This document shows positions 18,840 to 27,760 of a stretch of 39,083 nt of DNA, in pieces. The notes below the pieces were generated by a model. It worked only from the letters and a program-made list of their open reading frames with translations, was not told the origin of the DNA and ran no database searches. Position 1 is the first letter of the stretch. Each line of letters starts with the position of its first letter. Where the stretch lies: contig CAJOQK010000172.1 of the NCBI GenBank assembly GCA_905236885.1, forward strand, positions 1 through 39,083, read 5' to 3'. The position numbers and the translations under genes were made by a program. Origin of the DNA: an uncultured Bacteroidales bacterium (GTDB lineage Bacteria; Bacteroidota; Bacteroidia; Bacteroidales; WCHB1-69).

Positions 18840-20234
18840 ATGCAATATGATTTGATAGTGGTAGGCAGCGGCCCCGGCGGTTATGTGGCTGCCATCAAGG
18901 GTTCGCAGTTGGGTATGAAAACTGCGGTTGTGGAACGTGCCGAATTAGGCGGCATCTGCCTGAACTGGGGCTGTATCCCCACCAAGGCGCTGATGAAGTC
19001 GGCCCAAGTGTACACCTATATGAAACATGCCGCCAATTATGGTGTGCAGGTGGAAGGGGAGGTGAAGCCCGATTTTCCCGCCATGGTGCAGCGAAGCCGC
19101 GGCGTGGCGGAAACCATGAGCAAAGGTATCCAGTACCTTTTGCAAAAAAACAAGGTGGATGTGATAGCCGGTACCGCCAAACTTACAGGCAACCATGAAC
19201 TTGAGGTGACGGACAAGGAGGGTGGAAAAGCCACCTATACTGCCTCACATATTGTTCTGGCCACTGGCGCCCGTTCCAGAGTGCTGCCCAACCTGCCGCA
19301 GGACGGCAAAAAAATTATCGGATACCGCGAGGCATTAACATTGCCCGAGCTTCCCAAGTCCATGGTGATTGTGGGCTCCGGAGCCATTGGCAGCGAATTT
19401 GCCTTCTTCTATAACAGTTTGGGTGTGCAAACCACTCTGATAGAGCTGTTGCCGCACATTCTTCCTGTGGAGGATGAGGAAATCGCCAAACATGTGGACC
19501 GCGCTTTCCGCAAACAAGGCATGAAGGTCATGGCTGAGGCAAATGTGGAGAAGGTGGAGGTGGACAACGATGTCTGCCATGTATATGTCAAGGACAAACG
19601 GGGCAAGGAGAGCCAGATTGACGCCGACATTGTGCTTTCGGCAGTCGGTGTGCAGACCAATTTGGAAAACCTCGGTTTGGAGGAACTGGGTATTAAGGTG
19701 GAACGTGGCAAAGTGGTGGTGGATGACTTCTACCGCACCAATGTTGAGGGCGTGTACGCCATAGGTGATATTGTGCATGGTCCCGCCCTGGCTCATGTCT
19801 CTTCCCAAGAGGCCTTGGTATGTGTGGAAAAAATAGCCGGTAAAAATCCTGAACCAGTGGATTATACAAATATTCCTGGCTGCACCTACACTTCGCCTGA
19901 GGTGGCTTCGGTCGGTCTGAACGAGCAGAAGGCATTGGAGGCCGGTTATGAGATAAAAGTGGGCAAATTCCCCTTTACCGCTTCCGGAAAAGCAACTGCG
20001 GCTGGCAATCGTGACGGTATGGTGAAGGTGATTTTTGATGCCAAGACCAACTTGCTGTTGGGCTGCCATCTGGTTGGTGACAATGTTACGGAAATGATTG
20101 CCGAGGCGGTTGCTATCCGTAAGGCTGGCCTGACTGCCGACGATATCCGCAATGCCATCCATCCGCATCCCACCATGTCCGAAGCTGTCAAGGAGGCGGT
20201 TGAGGCTGCCTACGGTGAGGCAATCCATGTGTAG
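18840..20234 (+). CDS. lpdA: Dihydrolipoyl dehydrogenase
   Basis: FAD motif VVGSGPGGYVAAIKGSQLG, redox disulfide ELGGICLNWGCIPTKALMKSA, C-terminal AIHPHPTMSEAVKEAVEAAYG. Confidence 0.95.
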   Translation: MQYDLIVVGSGPGGYVAAIKGSQLGMKTAVVERAELGGICLNWGCIPTKALMKSAQVYTYMKHAANYGVQVEGEVKPDFPAMVQRSRGVAETMSKGIQYLLQKNKVDVIAGTAKLTGNHELEVTDKEGGKATYTASHIVLATGARSRVLPNLPQDGKKIIGYREALTLPELPKSMVIVGSGAIGSEFAFFYNSLGVQTTLIELLPHILPVEDEEIAKHVDRAFRKQGMKVMAEANVEKVEVDNDVCHVYVKDKRGKESQIDADIVLSAVGVQTNLENLGLEELGIKVERGKVVVDDFYRTNVEGVYAIGDIVHGPALAHVSSQEALVCVEKIAGKNPEPVDYTNIPGCTYTSPEVASVGLNEQKALEAGYEIKVGKFPFTASGKATAAGNRDGMVKVIFDAKTNLLLGCHLVGDNVTEMIAEAVAIRKAGLTADDIRNAIHPHPTMSEAVKEAVEAAYGEAIHV

Positions 20235-20289
20235 TGTGTCTTCAATAGTCCTTCATTTGTATAAATAAAAATTTAAACAGACTGATTTT

Positions 20290-21171
20290 ATGAAAGCATA
20301 CATGTTTCCCGGTCAGGGAGCGCAGTTTGTTGGGATGGGGAAAAATTGGTACGACCAGAATCCGAAAGTGAAAGCCCTGTTTGAGCAGGCCAATGAAATT
20401 TTGGGTTTCCGCATTACCGACCTGATGTTCTCCGGCACGGATGAGGATTTGAAGCAGACCAAGGTTACGCAGCCTGCCATCTTCCTGCATTCTGTGGCGT
20501 TGGCTTTGTGTGTTGTTGAACCGTTTGCACCGGACATGGTGGCGGGACACTCATTAGGTGAGTTTTCCGCGTTAGTTGCCAATCGCTGTCTTTCGTTTGA
20601 AGACGGGTTGCGTCTGGTCTCCCAACGGGCCCAGGCCATGCAGAAAGCCTGTGATTTGGCACCGTCCACCATGGCGGTGGTGTTGGGCCTGTCCAACGAC
20701 AAAGTGGTGGAGGTTTGTAAGGAGGTGAAAGATGAGGTTGTGGTTCCTGCCAATTTCAACTGCCCCGGACAGGTGGCTCTTTCCGGTTCAATTGCCGGAA
20801 TTGAAAAGGTGGCGGAACTGATGAAAGCTGCCGGAGCCAAGCGGGTGCTGCCGTTGAAGGTTAGCGGAGCTTTCCATTCCCCATTCATGGAACCTGCCCG
20901 ACTGGAACTTGCTGAGGCGGTGGACAAAACGGAGTTCCATGCGCCCATCTGCCCAATTTACCAGAATTGTACTGCCGCTGCCACTACGGATGTGGCGCAA
21001 ATACGGGAGAACCTTAAGGCGCAGCTGACTGCTCCGGTCAAATGGACCCAAAGTGTTGAGGCTATGGTTGCCGACGGTGCGGACACCTTTGTGGAACTGG
21101 GACCTGGCACTGTGTTGCAGGGACTGGTGCACAAAATCAATCCCGATGTGCAGACGGAAGGGGTGAGTTAG
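20290..21171 (+). CDS. fabD: Malonyl-CoA:ACP transacylase
   Basis: MFPGQGAQFVGMGKNWYD, VAGHSLGEFSALVAN, SGAFHSPFMEPAR, VELGPGTVLQGL motifs. Confidence 0.95.
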   Translation: MKAYMFPGQGAQFVGMGKNWYDQNPKVKALFEQANEILGFRITDLMFSGTDEDLKQTKVTQPAIFLHSVALALCVVEPFAPDMVAGHSLGEFSALVANRCLSFEDGLRLVSQRAQAMQKACDLAPSTMAVVLGLSNDKVVEVCKEVKDEVVVPANFNCPGQVALSGSIAGIEKVAELMKAAGAKRVLPLKVSGAFHSPFMEPARLELAEAVDKTEFHAPICPIYQNCTAAATTDVAQIRENLKAQLTAPVKWTQSVEAMVADGADTFVELGPGTVLQGLVHKINPDVQTEGVS

Positions 21172-21206
21172 CCCGCGTTTTTTGGAGAGCAAGTCCTCTT
21201 AATTTG

Positions 21207-21238
21207 AAATCGGGTGCCGGGAAGGCATCCGATTTTTT
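21207..21238. terminator. Terminator hairpin between convergent fabD and the DUF2520-like gene
   Basis: AAATCGGGTGCC-GGGAA-GGCATCCGATTTTTT: near-perfect stem with one G-T pair and a T run. Confidence 0.85.
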
Positions 21239-22010
21239 ATTGCTGTTTTGACGTTTCTTCAATGCAGCGGGTCATTATCCGGTAAATTTCTTCCCATTCG
21301 GGGCATGTTCGGGAAATCAGGGCCAGTTGTTGCCGAATCACGTTTTCGTCATGCCGCCGGGCAGGGCCGGTTTGAGCCTCTTTTGGAGTTATTCGTGTCA
21401 CTTTCAGTGCGGTTTCCAAAATCAGTCCGTGCAGCAGTTCCGGTGGTATTCCGGCTTTTTCCACCATGTCAAATGCGATACGGTAGAGCGCATTGCTGAA
21501 ATTGTTGGCGAAAACTCCCGCCAGATGGAGTTGTTGGCGTTGCCCCTCCTTGAGCCAGTATGTTTCGTCACTAATGAGCCGTGCGGTCGCTTCCAAAGTT
21601 GTCCGCGCGCTCTCCGTTGTCGCTTCCAGGCAGAGCGGCAGTTTTTGTGAAGCCAATTCCACGCCCCGGGTGCAGGTTTGGAAAGGGTAGAGGACTCCGC
21701 AGTTTTCGCTGATGCCTTCAAACAGATTGAGCGGCAGGGTGCCTGAAGTGTGCAGCATCACGCGGTTCCGGTGCGGAAAATGCGGAAGCACCTCTTCATA
21801 GCATTGGTCCTGCAGGGTGAAAATATATACATCGGCATCTTCGGGGATGGTTTCCCATGAATGGTGTGAAGGGCAGTGCCAGCGGGCGGCCAGGCTTGCG
21901 GCCTTTTCGGGGTCTCTTCCGAAAACGCCATGTAGTGTGCCGGCAGTTCGGACAAGTCTTTCCCCTAATATCCAGGCAATGTTTCCGGTTCCCAATAAAA
22001 ATACTTTCAT
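21237..22010 (-). CDS. Rossmann-fold + DUF2520-type oxidoreductase-like protein
   Basis: N-terminal MKVFLLGTGNIAWILGERLVRTAGTLHGVFGRDPEKA, VMLHTSGTLPLNLFE, LYPFQTCTRG and helical C-terminus (HLAGVFANNFSNALYRIAFDMVEKAGIP). Confidence 0.85.
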   Translation of the reverse strand: MKVFLLGTGNIAWILGERLVRTAGTLHGVFGRDPEKAASLAARWHCPSHHSWETIPEDADVYIFTLQDQCYEEVLPHFPHRNRVMLHTSGTLPLNLFEGISENCGVLYPFQTCTRGVELASQKLPLCLEATTESARTTLEATARLISDETYWLKEGQRQQLHLAGVFANNFSNALYRIAFDMVEKAGIPPELLHGLILETALKVTRITPKEAQTGPARRHDENVIRQQLALISRTCPEWEEIYRIMTRCIEETSKQQ

Positions 22011-22052
22011 GGCGAGTGCTTTTTATTCCAAATCGTTTGATTGACAGAAATT

Positions 22053-22070
22053 ACCTCATTACAATGAGGT
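22053..22070. other. Perfect inverted repeat ACCTCATT-AC-AATGAGGT
   Basis: 8-bp arms directly beside the terminator hairpin in the 22011-22128 intergenic region. Confidence 0.5.
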
Positions 22071-22071
22071 T

Positions 22072-22104
22072 CAAAAAAGAGGATGACGCCATGTCATCCT
22101 CTTT
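22072..22104 (-). terminator. Terminator of the minus-strand DUF2723 gene
   Basis: Read on the minus strand: AAAGAGGATGAC-ATGGC-GTCATCCTCTTTTTTG, perfect 12-bp stem with a T run, 25 nt after the stop at 22129. Confidence 0.88.
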
Positions 22105-22128
22105 GGGTTTTATTAACAATAAACTGTA

Positions 22129-25100
22129 TTAATTGCTGTAAGCCAATGCTTTTTCACTCAATTCGGTCAAAGCATTATTGCTGTTGCAGGCTTTTGCCGT
22201 CTCATCGTTTTCGGCCATCTGTTTGACAAAATTGCCAATCTGATAGCAGAAAGCGCGGTTGCGTTCCCAGTCACTGCGGTAGTAGTCGGAGCGTTTGCCC
22301 TTGAATTTGGCATAATAGAGGTTCTCCAGATGCATCTGTTCCACGTAGTCGTTGAAAAGTGCCACACCCTTTTCAATGCCCTCCTTGGTGGAGGTGTGGA
22401 AATACATTTGGCCCAAATAGAAATCCAAATTGTCATAGGGGATGGTCTCCTTCGGGAACCATGTGTAGCATTTTTCCAGCACCTGCAGGGCATTTTCCGG
22501 CTTTTTGCTGGCGATAAAGGCGTCGGCGCAGCGCAGGAAGAAGAGTTTCATGTTGGTGACACTGCGCGTGTAGTCCTCGCTCAGATAGACTTCCGGATTG
22601 GCATACTCGGCCAGGTCAAATTTTTGGATATTCTCCCAAAGCACTTCGGGGTTAACCCGACCGTAGAGGCCGCCGCCCATGTTGTTGGGCAGATGGTCGA
22701 GAACCGGAACCAGCCGGTAGGCCAGACCCTCCACCTGGAAATATTTGTCCAGTCCGAAGAAAGCGTCGGAACCTGTGGTGGAGACATAGTAGATCGGGCG
22801 TTCCCAGTTGTTGTGGGCGATGATGTCCATCATGGCGATGTAAGCCTTGGAAACCAACATAATAGTGTCGTTGCCATTGGTTTGGTAGATGTTGTCGGAA
22901 GGCATGACCCAGTCCAGATGGTCCACAATGTAGGCGGTGTCGGAAGGATGCACAGTGCCGTTGGCAATCACTTTGTTGCGGTCCACATCCAAGGTGAAAT
23001 GGATGCTGCGGATGTAGGCCTCACGTTTGTTGTTGTTGGGGTTGTACATCACATCCTTCATCACATTGACCAGATTTTGAGGTGTTTTAATCTCATTTCG
23101 GGCAATCAGCAGGTCGCGGGTGCCCTGTTTGTACATCTCCTTGGTCATTTTCATCGGGACAGGTTTGCCTTCGTAGGCCTGGCATTTCATCTGGTCGAGA
23201 TACCAGTCGGTGCCGGCCAATGACAAATTGAATACCCTGACATCGGTGCGGTAGCCTTCTACCTCCTGCATGTACCAGAGAGGGAAGGTGTCGTTGTCCC
23301 CGTTGGTGAACAGGATGGCGTTTGGTGCGCAGGAGTCCAGGTAGGCTTTGGCAATTTCGCGGGTCAGGTAGCGGTTGGAACGGTTGTGGTCGTCCCAGTT
23401 CTGGGCGCACATGATGGCCGGCACACATACGCAGACGGCGGTTGCCACCACTGCGGAGGCATGCTTGTTCAGCTTCTTTTGCAGCAGGTCATAAATGGCA
23501 TATACTCCCAAACCGATCCAAATCGCAAAGGCGTAGAAGGAGGCGGCGAAGGCATAGTCCCTCTCACGCGGCTGGTAGGCGTACATGTTCAGGTAGATGC
23601 CGATGGCGATGCCTGTCATGAAGAAGAGGGCTAGCACCACCATGCCGTTGTGGGAATCTTTTTTGAACTGGAAGAAAAGCCCAACCAAACCCAAAATCAG
23701 CGGCAGGAAATAGTATTTGTTGTTGCCCGGGTTTTTCATGTGCTGCGGCATGTCCTGCGGGCCGAGGCGCGCCTCGTCGATGAATTTGACGCCGGAAAGC
23801 CACGCGCCGGAGGTTTTCCCTCCAAATCCCTGGTTGACTGTCTGTCTGCCGACAAAATTCCACATGAAGTAGCGTCCGTACATATAGCCCATCTGGTAAC
23901 GCCAGAAGAATTTCAGGTTCTGTCCGAAAGTGGGTGTGCGCGGCACACGCTGTCCGTTGGCATAGGTGTAGTCGTCCCCTTTGATGTCTGCCCAATGCTT
24001 GTATTGGCGGATGCGGGGGCTTTCACGGTTCCACATGCGGGGGAAAAGGGTGCAGTAGTCTCCGTCATAAATCACTTCAGAGTTGCTTTTGTCATCCCCG
24101 ATCACGTACCTGCCCTTGATTTCCAGTTTTCCATTGCTGTAACGCTCACCATTCACCTCCATGAATTTTTCCGCCTCCCGTTTGGAGAAGAAGGAACCCA
24201 CCTGTTGTCCGTTGAAAAATACAATGTAGTTTTTCACGTATGAGGGTTTCCCGTCTTCGTAGGATTTGACCGGTGTGTTGTAGTAGGGTCCGTAAACCAG
24301 CGGAGTTTTGCCGTATTGGTCACGGTTCAGGTAGGAGAGCAGCGCCACGGCGTCTTCCGGATTGTTCTCGTCCAGCGGCGTGTTGGCGTTGGAGCGGATG
24401 ACTAGGATAAAGAAGGTCGAATAGCCGATCAATATGAAGGCAAAACAGAGGGTGATGATGTTCAGTAGCCTCTTCCGGCGTTTTTCCGAATATATCAGCC
24501 CCCACAGTATCAAGGCGAAAATCAGCAGGAAATAGATAATGGTGCCGCTGTTGAAAGGCAGGTGGAAGCCATTGACGAAAACCCGTTCGAATCCGCCGGA
24601 GAGTTTCACAATCCAAGGCACTATACCCCACAGGATGAGACCAATCATCACAAATGAGAGCAGAAGTGCGTAGATGACGCCTTTCGTGGTCGGTTTGTAC
24701 TTGCGGTAGTATACCACCAGCACCATGGCGGGCAACGTCAGCAAGTTCAGCAGGTGCACGCCGATGGAGAGGCCGATCAGGTAGGCAATCAGTATTAGCC
24801 AACGGTAGGAACCGTCCTCGTCCGCAACCTCTTCCCATTTCAGAATAGCCCAGAACACCAAGGCTGTGAAGAAGGAGGACATTGCGTAAACCTCACCCTC
24901 CACAGCAGAAAACCAGAAGGTGTCGGAAAAGGTGTATGCGGCAGCTCCGATGAGGGCGCATCCGAAGACGGCGATCATTTTGGAGGCTTCCCATTCGCCA
25001 CCGTTCCTGAGCGCGATTTTTTTCGCGAAGAGTGAAATGCTCCAGAAAAGGAACATGATGGTTAGGCCGCTGCACAATGCCGACATTGTGTTGATGCAGA

Positions 25101-25329
25101 TGGCGATGTTGGCGGCGTCTTTTGCAAACAGGGCGAAAAGGCAGCCAATCAGTTGGAAAGTGGGTGCCCCTGGAGGGTGACCGACCTGCAATTTGCATGC
25201 GGTGGCAATGTATTCACCGCAATCCCAAAAACTTACGGTAGGTTCGGCCGTCAGTATGTAAACCATGCTGGCTAAGATACCTACGAGCCAACCCATTGTT
25301 GTGTTGATGATTTTGAACTTTTTATTCAT
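22129..25329 (-). CDS. DUF2723-family large membrane protein (putative glycosyltransferase)
   Basis: 1066 aa. N-terminal YILTAEPTVSFWDCGEYIATACKLQVGHPPGAPTFQLIGCLFALFA is characteristic of DUF2723; many TM segments; large soluble C-terminal half. Confidence 0.85.
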   Translation of the reverse strand: MNKKFKIINTTMGWLVGILASMVYILTAEPTVSFWDCGEYIATACKLQVGHPPGAPTFQLIGCLFALFAKDAANIAICINTMSALCSGLTIMFLFWSISLFAKKIALRNGGEWEASKMIAVFGCALIGAAAYTFSDTFWFSAVEGEVYAMSSFFTALVFWAILKWEEVADEDGSYRWLILIAYLIGLSIGVHLLNLLTLPAMVLVVYYRKYKPTTKGVIYALLLSFVMIGLILWGIVPWIVKLSGGFERVFVNGFHLPFNSGTIIYFLLIFALILWGLIYSEKRRKRLLNIITLCFAFILIGYSTFFILVIRSNANTPLDENNPEDAVALLSYLNRDQYGKTPLVYGPYYNTPVKSYEDGKPSYVKNYIVFFNGQQVGSFFSKREAEKFMEVNGERYSNGKLEIKGRYVIGDDKSNSEVIYDGDYCTLFPRMWNRESPRIRQYKHWADIKGDDYTYANGQRVPRTPTFGQNLKFFWRYQMGYMYGRYFMWNFVGRQTVNQGFGGKTSGAWLSGVKFIDEARLGPQDMPQHMKNPGNNKYYFLPLILGLVGLFFQFKKDSHNGMVVLALFFMTGIAIGIYLNMYAYQPRERDYAFAASFYAFAIWIGLGVYAIYDLLQKKLNKHASAVVATAVCVCVPAIMCAQNWDDHNRSNRYLTREIAKAYLDSCAPNAILFTNGDNDTFPLWYMQEVEGYRTDVRVFNLSLAGTDWYLDQMKCQAYEGKPVPMKMTKEMYKQGTRDLLIARNEIKTPQNLVNVMKDVMYNPNNNKREAYIRSIHFTLDVDRNKVIANGTVHPSDTAYIVDHLDWVMPSDNIYQTNGNDTIMLVSKAYIAMMDIIAHNNWERPIYYVSTTGSDAFFGLDKYFQVEGLAYRLVPVLDHLPNNMGGGLYGRVNPEVLWENIQKFDLAEYANPEVYLSEDYTRSVTNMKLFFLRCADAFIASKKPENALQVLEKCYTWFPKETIPYDNLDFYLGQMYFHTSTKEGIEKGVALFNDYVEQMHLENLYYAKFKGKRSDYYRSDWERNRAFCYQIGNFVKQMAENDETAKACNSNNALTELSEKALAYSN

Positions 25330-25430
25330 TTTATTGGATTGTTATTTGTTTCAAAAAATTGTTTTAAATATTGTATGTGTTCTATAAAATTTTTTATATG
25401 TTATCCGGATGGTTGAAAGATGAGTTTTGT

Positions 25431-26441
25431 TTACAGTGATTCAAACTGTGACAAAAACCTCAAATCGTTCTCGAAGAATAGCCGGATGTCTTTGGTCTTG
25501 TAAAGTTGTTGTGTGGTGCGTTCAACACCGATGCCAATGGCGAATCCGCTGTATTTTTCAGGGTCGATACCGTTGAGCGACAAAACATTGGGATCCACCA
25601 TGCCGCAGCCTAGGATTTCCACCCAGCCGCTACCTTTGCAGATGTTGCAGCCTTTTCCTTTACAGATGTCACAACTGATGTCCATTTCAGCCGAAGGTTC
25701 CGTGAAGGGGAAATAGGAGGGACGCAGCCGGATTTTGCGCTCTTTTCCGAACATCTCTTTCACAAAAAAGTCCAAAGTCTGTTTGAGGTCGGCGAAGGAG
25801 ATGTGCTCGTCCACGCATAGGATTTCCACCTGATGGAATATGCAGTGCGCCCTGGCGGTGATGGCCTCGTTGCGGAACACCCGTCCGGGGCAGACCACGC
25901 GGATGGGCGGCTGGTGGTTCTCCATCACCCTCGACTGTACCGGTGAGGTGTGGGTGCGCAGCAGTATTCCCGGTTCCACAAAAAATGTGTCCTGCATGTC
26001 GCGGGCAGGATGCTCCGGTGTAAAGTTCAGAGCCCCGAAGTTGTGCCAGTCGTCTTCAATGTCGGGTCCTTCGGCAATTGTGTAGCCGATTTTTTTGAAC
26101 ACGTCGCACAGCTGTTTGGTCACAATGGAGATGGGGTGTCGCGCACCAAGCGTGATGCGGTCGGCAGGACGGGTCAGGTCGGCTGGGACACGCTCCTTCT
26201 GCTGCGCCTGTTCGTACTTTTCTTTCAATTCGGCATATTTTTCCAATACTTTTTGTTTCAAAATATTGATGCCTTGACCGAAATCCTTCCTTTCCGCTGC
26301 GGGAATGTTCTTAATTTCATTGAAAAGGGAGACAAGCGAACCTTTTTTGCCCAAAAACTTGGCACGGAAAAGTTCGATCTCCTCTAACTTGTCGGAAGCA
26401 AATGCTTCAATCTCTTTGCGGTACTCCTCTAAATTGTTCAT
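25431..26441 (-). CDS. pheS: Phenylalanyl-tRNA synthetase subunit alpha
   Basis: GARHPISIVTKQLCDVFKKIGYTIAEGPDIEDDWHNFGALNFTPEHPARDMQDTFFV, LLRTHTSPVQSRVM, PGRVFRNEAITARAHCIFHQVEILCVDE motifs. Start at the second Met (MNNLEEYRKEI) preferred over 26453. Confidence 0.95.
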   Translation of the reverse strand: MNNLEEYRKEIEAFASDKLEEIELFRAKFLGKKGSLVSLFNEIKNIPAAERKDFGQGINILKQKVLEKYAELKEKYEQAQQKERVPADLTRPADRITLGARHPISIVTKQLCDVFKKIGYTIAEGPDIEDDWHNFGALNFTPEHPARDMQDTFFVEPGILLRTHTSPVQSRVMENHQPPIRVVCPGRVFRNEAITARAHCIFHQVEILCVDEHISFADLKQTLDFFVKEMFGKERKIRLRPSYFPFTEPSAEMDISCDICKGKGCNICKGSGWVEILGCGMVDPNVLSLNGIDPEKYSGFAIGIGVERTTQQLYKTKDIRLFFENDLRFLSQFESL

Positions 26442-26475
26442 TCCTTGTTCCAATGATTATATTTCCCAAAACTTG

Positions 26476-26483
26476 CAAAAGTA
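26476..26483 (-). promoter_or_regulatory. Candidate Bacteroidota -7 element (TACTTTTG on minus strand) upstream of pheS
   Basis: CAAAAGTA on the + strand is TACTTTTG on the - strand, 34 nt from the preferred start. Confidence 0.55.
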
Positions 26484-26518
26484 CTAAAAAAAACGATACT
26501 GTTTCGCAAAAATTGGCA

Positions 26519-27226
26519 TTATTCTTCCATTACCTGTATGGAGATGATTTTCACATCTTCCGTTGGTCTGTTGTTGGGGTCGGTGGGGACAGAGGCAATC
26601 TTGTCAATCACCGACATTCCCTCAATGACTTCGCCAAACACAGTGTAGTTCATGTCCAGCCACGGCGCACCTCCGATGGTGCGGTACATGTTGCGCTGTT
26701 GCGGGGTGAACTGCAGGTGGAGCTGGTTGGCCATCATGTCAAGTTGGTCATCGGTGTAGGTTTTTCCCTGAACAATATAGAATTGGGAACCGGAGGACTT
26801 TTTGTCAGGATTGACGGCATCCCCTTCACGGGCAGCTGCAAGAACCCCTTTCTTATGATAATATTTTGGGTTGAATTCTGATGGTATGTAGTATCCGGGG
26901 CCGCCGTTACCCAAAAGTTGTCCTGGAGCTGCGGTTTTGGAGTCGGGATCCCCGCCTTGGATCATGAAACCCTTGATGACGCGGTGAAAGAGGGTTCCGT
27001 CATAGAATCCCTCTTTGGCCAGTTTGATGAAATTGTCGCGATGCTGCGGTGTCTCATTGTACAATTTTACTGTCATGCTACCCTTGTCGGTTACAATTTT
27101 TACTTTCACTTCCTTCTCTTTTTGGGGCGTTGCGGGTTGCGTTTTGGCCTTATTTTGTGCGTCAACGCAGGTGCAAATACCCATGAAAACAATGCTAAAG
27201 GTTAATAAATTCAGTGTGTTACGCAT
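26519..27226 (-). CDS. Cyclophilin-type peptidyl-prolyl cis-trans isomerase, exported
   Basis: Signal-peptide-like N-terminus; VKLYNETPQHRDNFIKLAKEGFYDGTLFHRVIKGFMIQGGDPDSK, GSQFYIVQGK, VFGEVIEGMSVIDKIA motifs. Confidence 0.94.
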   Translation of the reverse strand: MRNTLNLLTFSIVFMGICTCVDAQNKAKTQPATPQKEKEVKVKIVTDKGSMTVKLYNETPQHRDNFIKLAKEGFYDGTLFHRVIKGFMIQGGDPDSKTAAPGQLLGNGGPGYYIPSEFNPKYYHKKGVLAAAREGDAVNPDKKSSGSQFYIVQGKTYTDDQLDMMANQLHLQFTPQQRNMYRTIGGAPWLDMNYTVFGEVIEGMSVIDKIASVPTDPNNRPTEDVKIISIQVMEE

Positions 27227-27286
27227 GTTGTTACCTTTTATGTTAAAAAAAAATCTCCCAAATGGTGATGATGTCTCTTTTTTCTG

Positions 27287-27294
27287 TACTTTTG
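27287..27294 (+). promoter_or_regulatory. Candidate Bacteroidota -7 element (TACTTTTG)
   Basis: Exact TAnnTTTG in the divergent intergenic region, 92 nt before the 27386 ORF. Confidence 0.45.
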
Positions 27295-27385
27295 CATGTT
27301 TGAAAAAGTGTGCAATATTAGCATTTTTTTGAACACAAAAAGGTCGTAGGGCCGATTATTTTTTTCAACATGGATTAACATAGGC

Positions 27386-27760
27386 ATGAAGATGAGAAAA
27401 CATTGGAAATTAGGAATGACAATCAGTGGATTGATGATTGTTTGCGGCTGTTTGGCCGCCTGTTTCACCGCTTGTCGCAAGGAGGCGGAATGCAGGGCCA
27501 TCATAACGGTCAGACTGTTGCAGGGAACGGATGATTCCCAAGTGGTTCCTGGTTGCAGGGTCACTTTTGGCGAGGTGGGATACTCTGACAGTGTCTATTT
27601 TGTAGGGGAGACCGATGCCAGCGGAAGGATTGACCACACTTGGCGTAATGAGGCCAAACTGAAGGCGGTGGCCACTCATGGCGACCGTATGGGTGTGGCC
27701 ATGATAACATTGGTGAAAGGGGAGACCGTCAAGCAGGATATCCTGATTCCTGTGAATTGA
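27386..27760 (+). CDS. Small predicted lipoprotein of unknown function
   Basis: Hydrophobic leader with lipobox-like FTAC, mature ~95 aa beta-rich domain (AIITVRLLQGTDDSQVVPGCRVTFGEVGYSDSVYFVGETDASGRIDHTW); TGATG overlap with hemW. Confidence 0.7.
   Translation: MKMRKHWKLGMTISGLMIVCGCLAACFTACRKEAECRAIITVRLLQGTDDSQVVPGCRVTFGEVGYSDSVYFVGETDASGRIDHTWRNEAKLKAVATHGDRMGVAMITLVKGETVKQDILIPVN

Noticed and set aside
19335-20228. Long antisense ORF (297 aa) opposite lpdA
   Set aside because: Shadow ORF of a well-supported gene.
22330-23223. Plus-strand ORF (297 aa) inside the DUF2723 gene
   Set aside because: Antisense to a clear coding region; no start-site or domain support.
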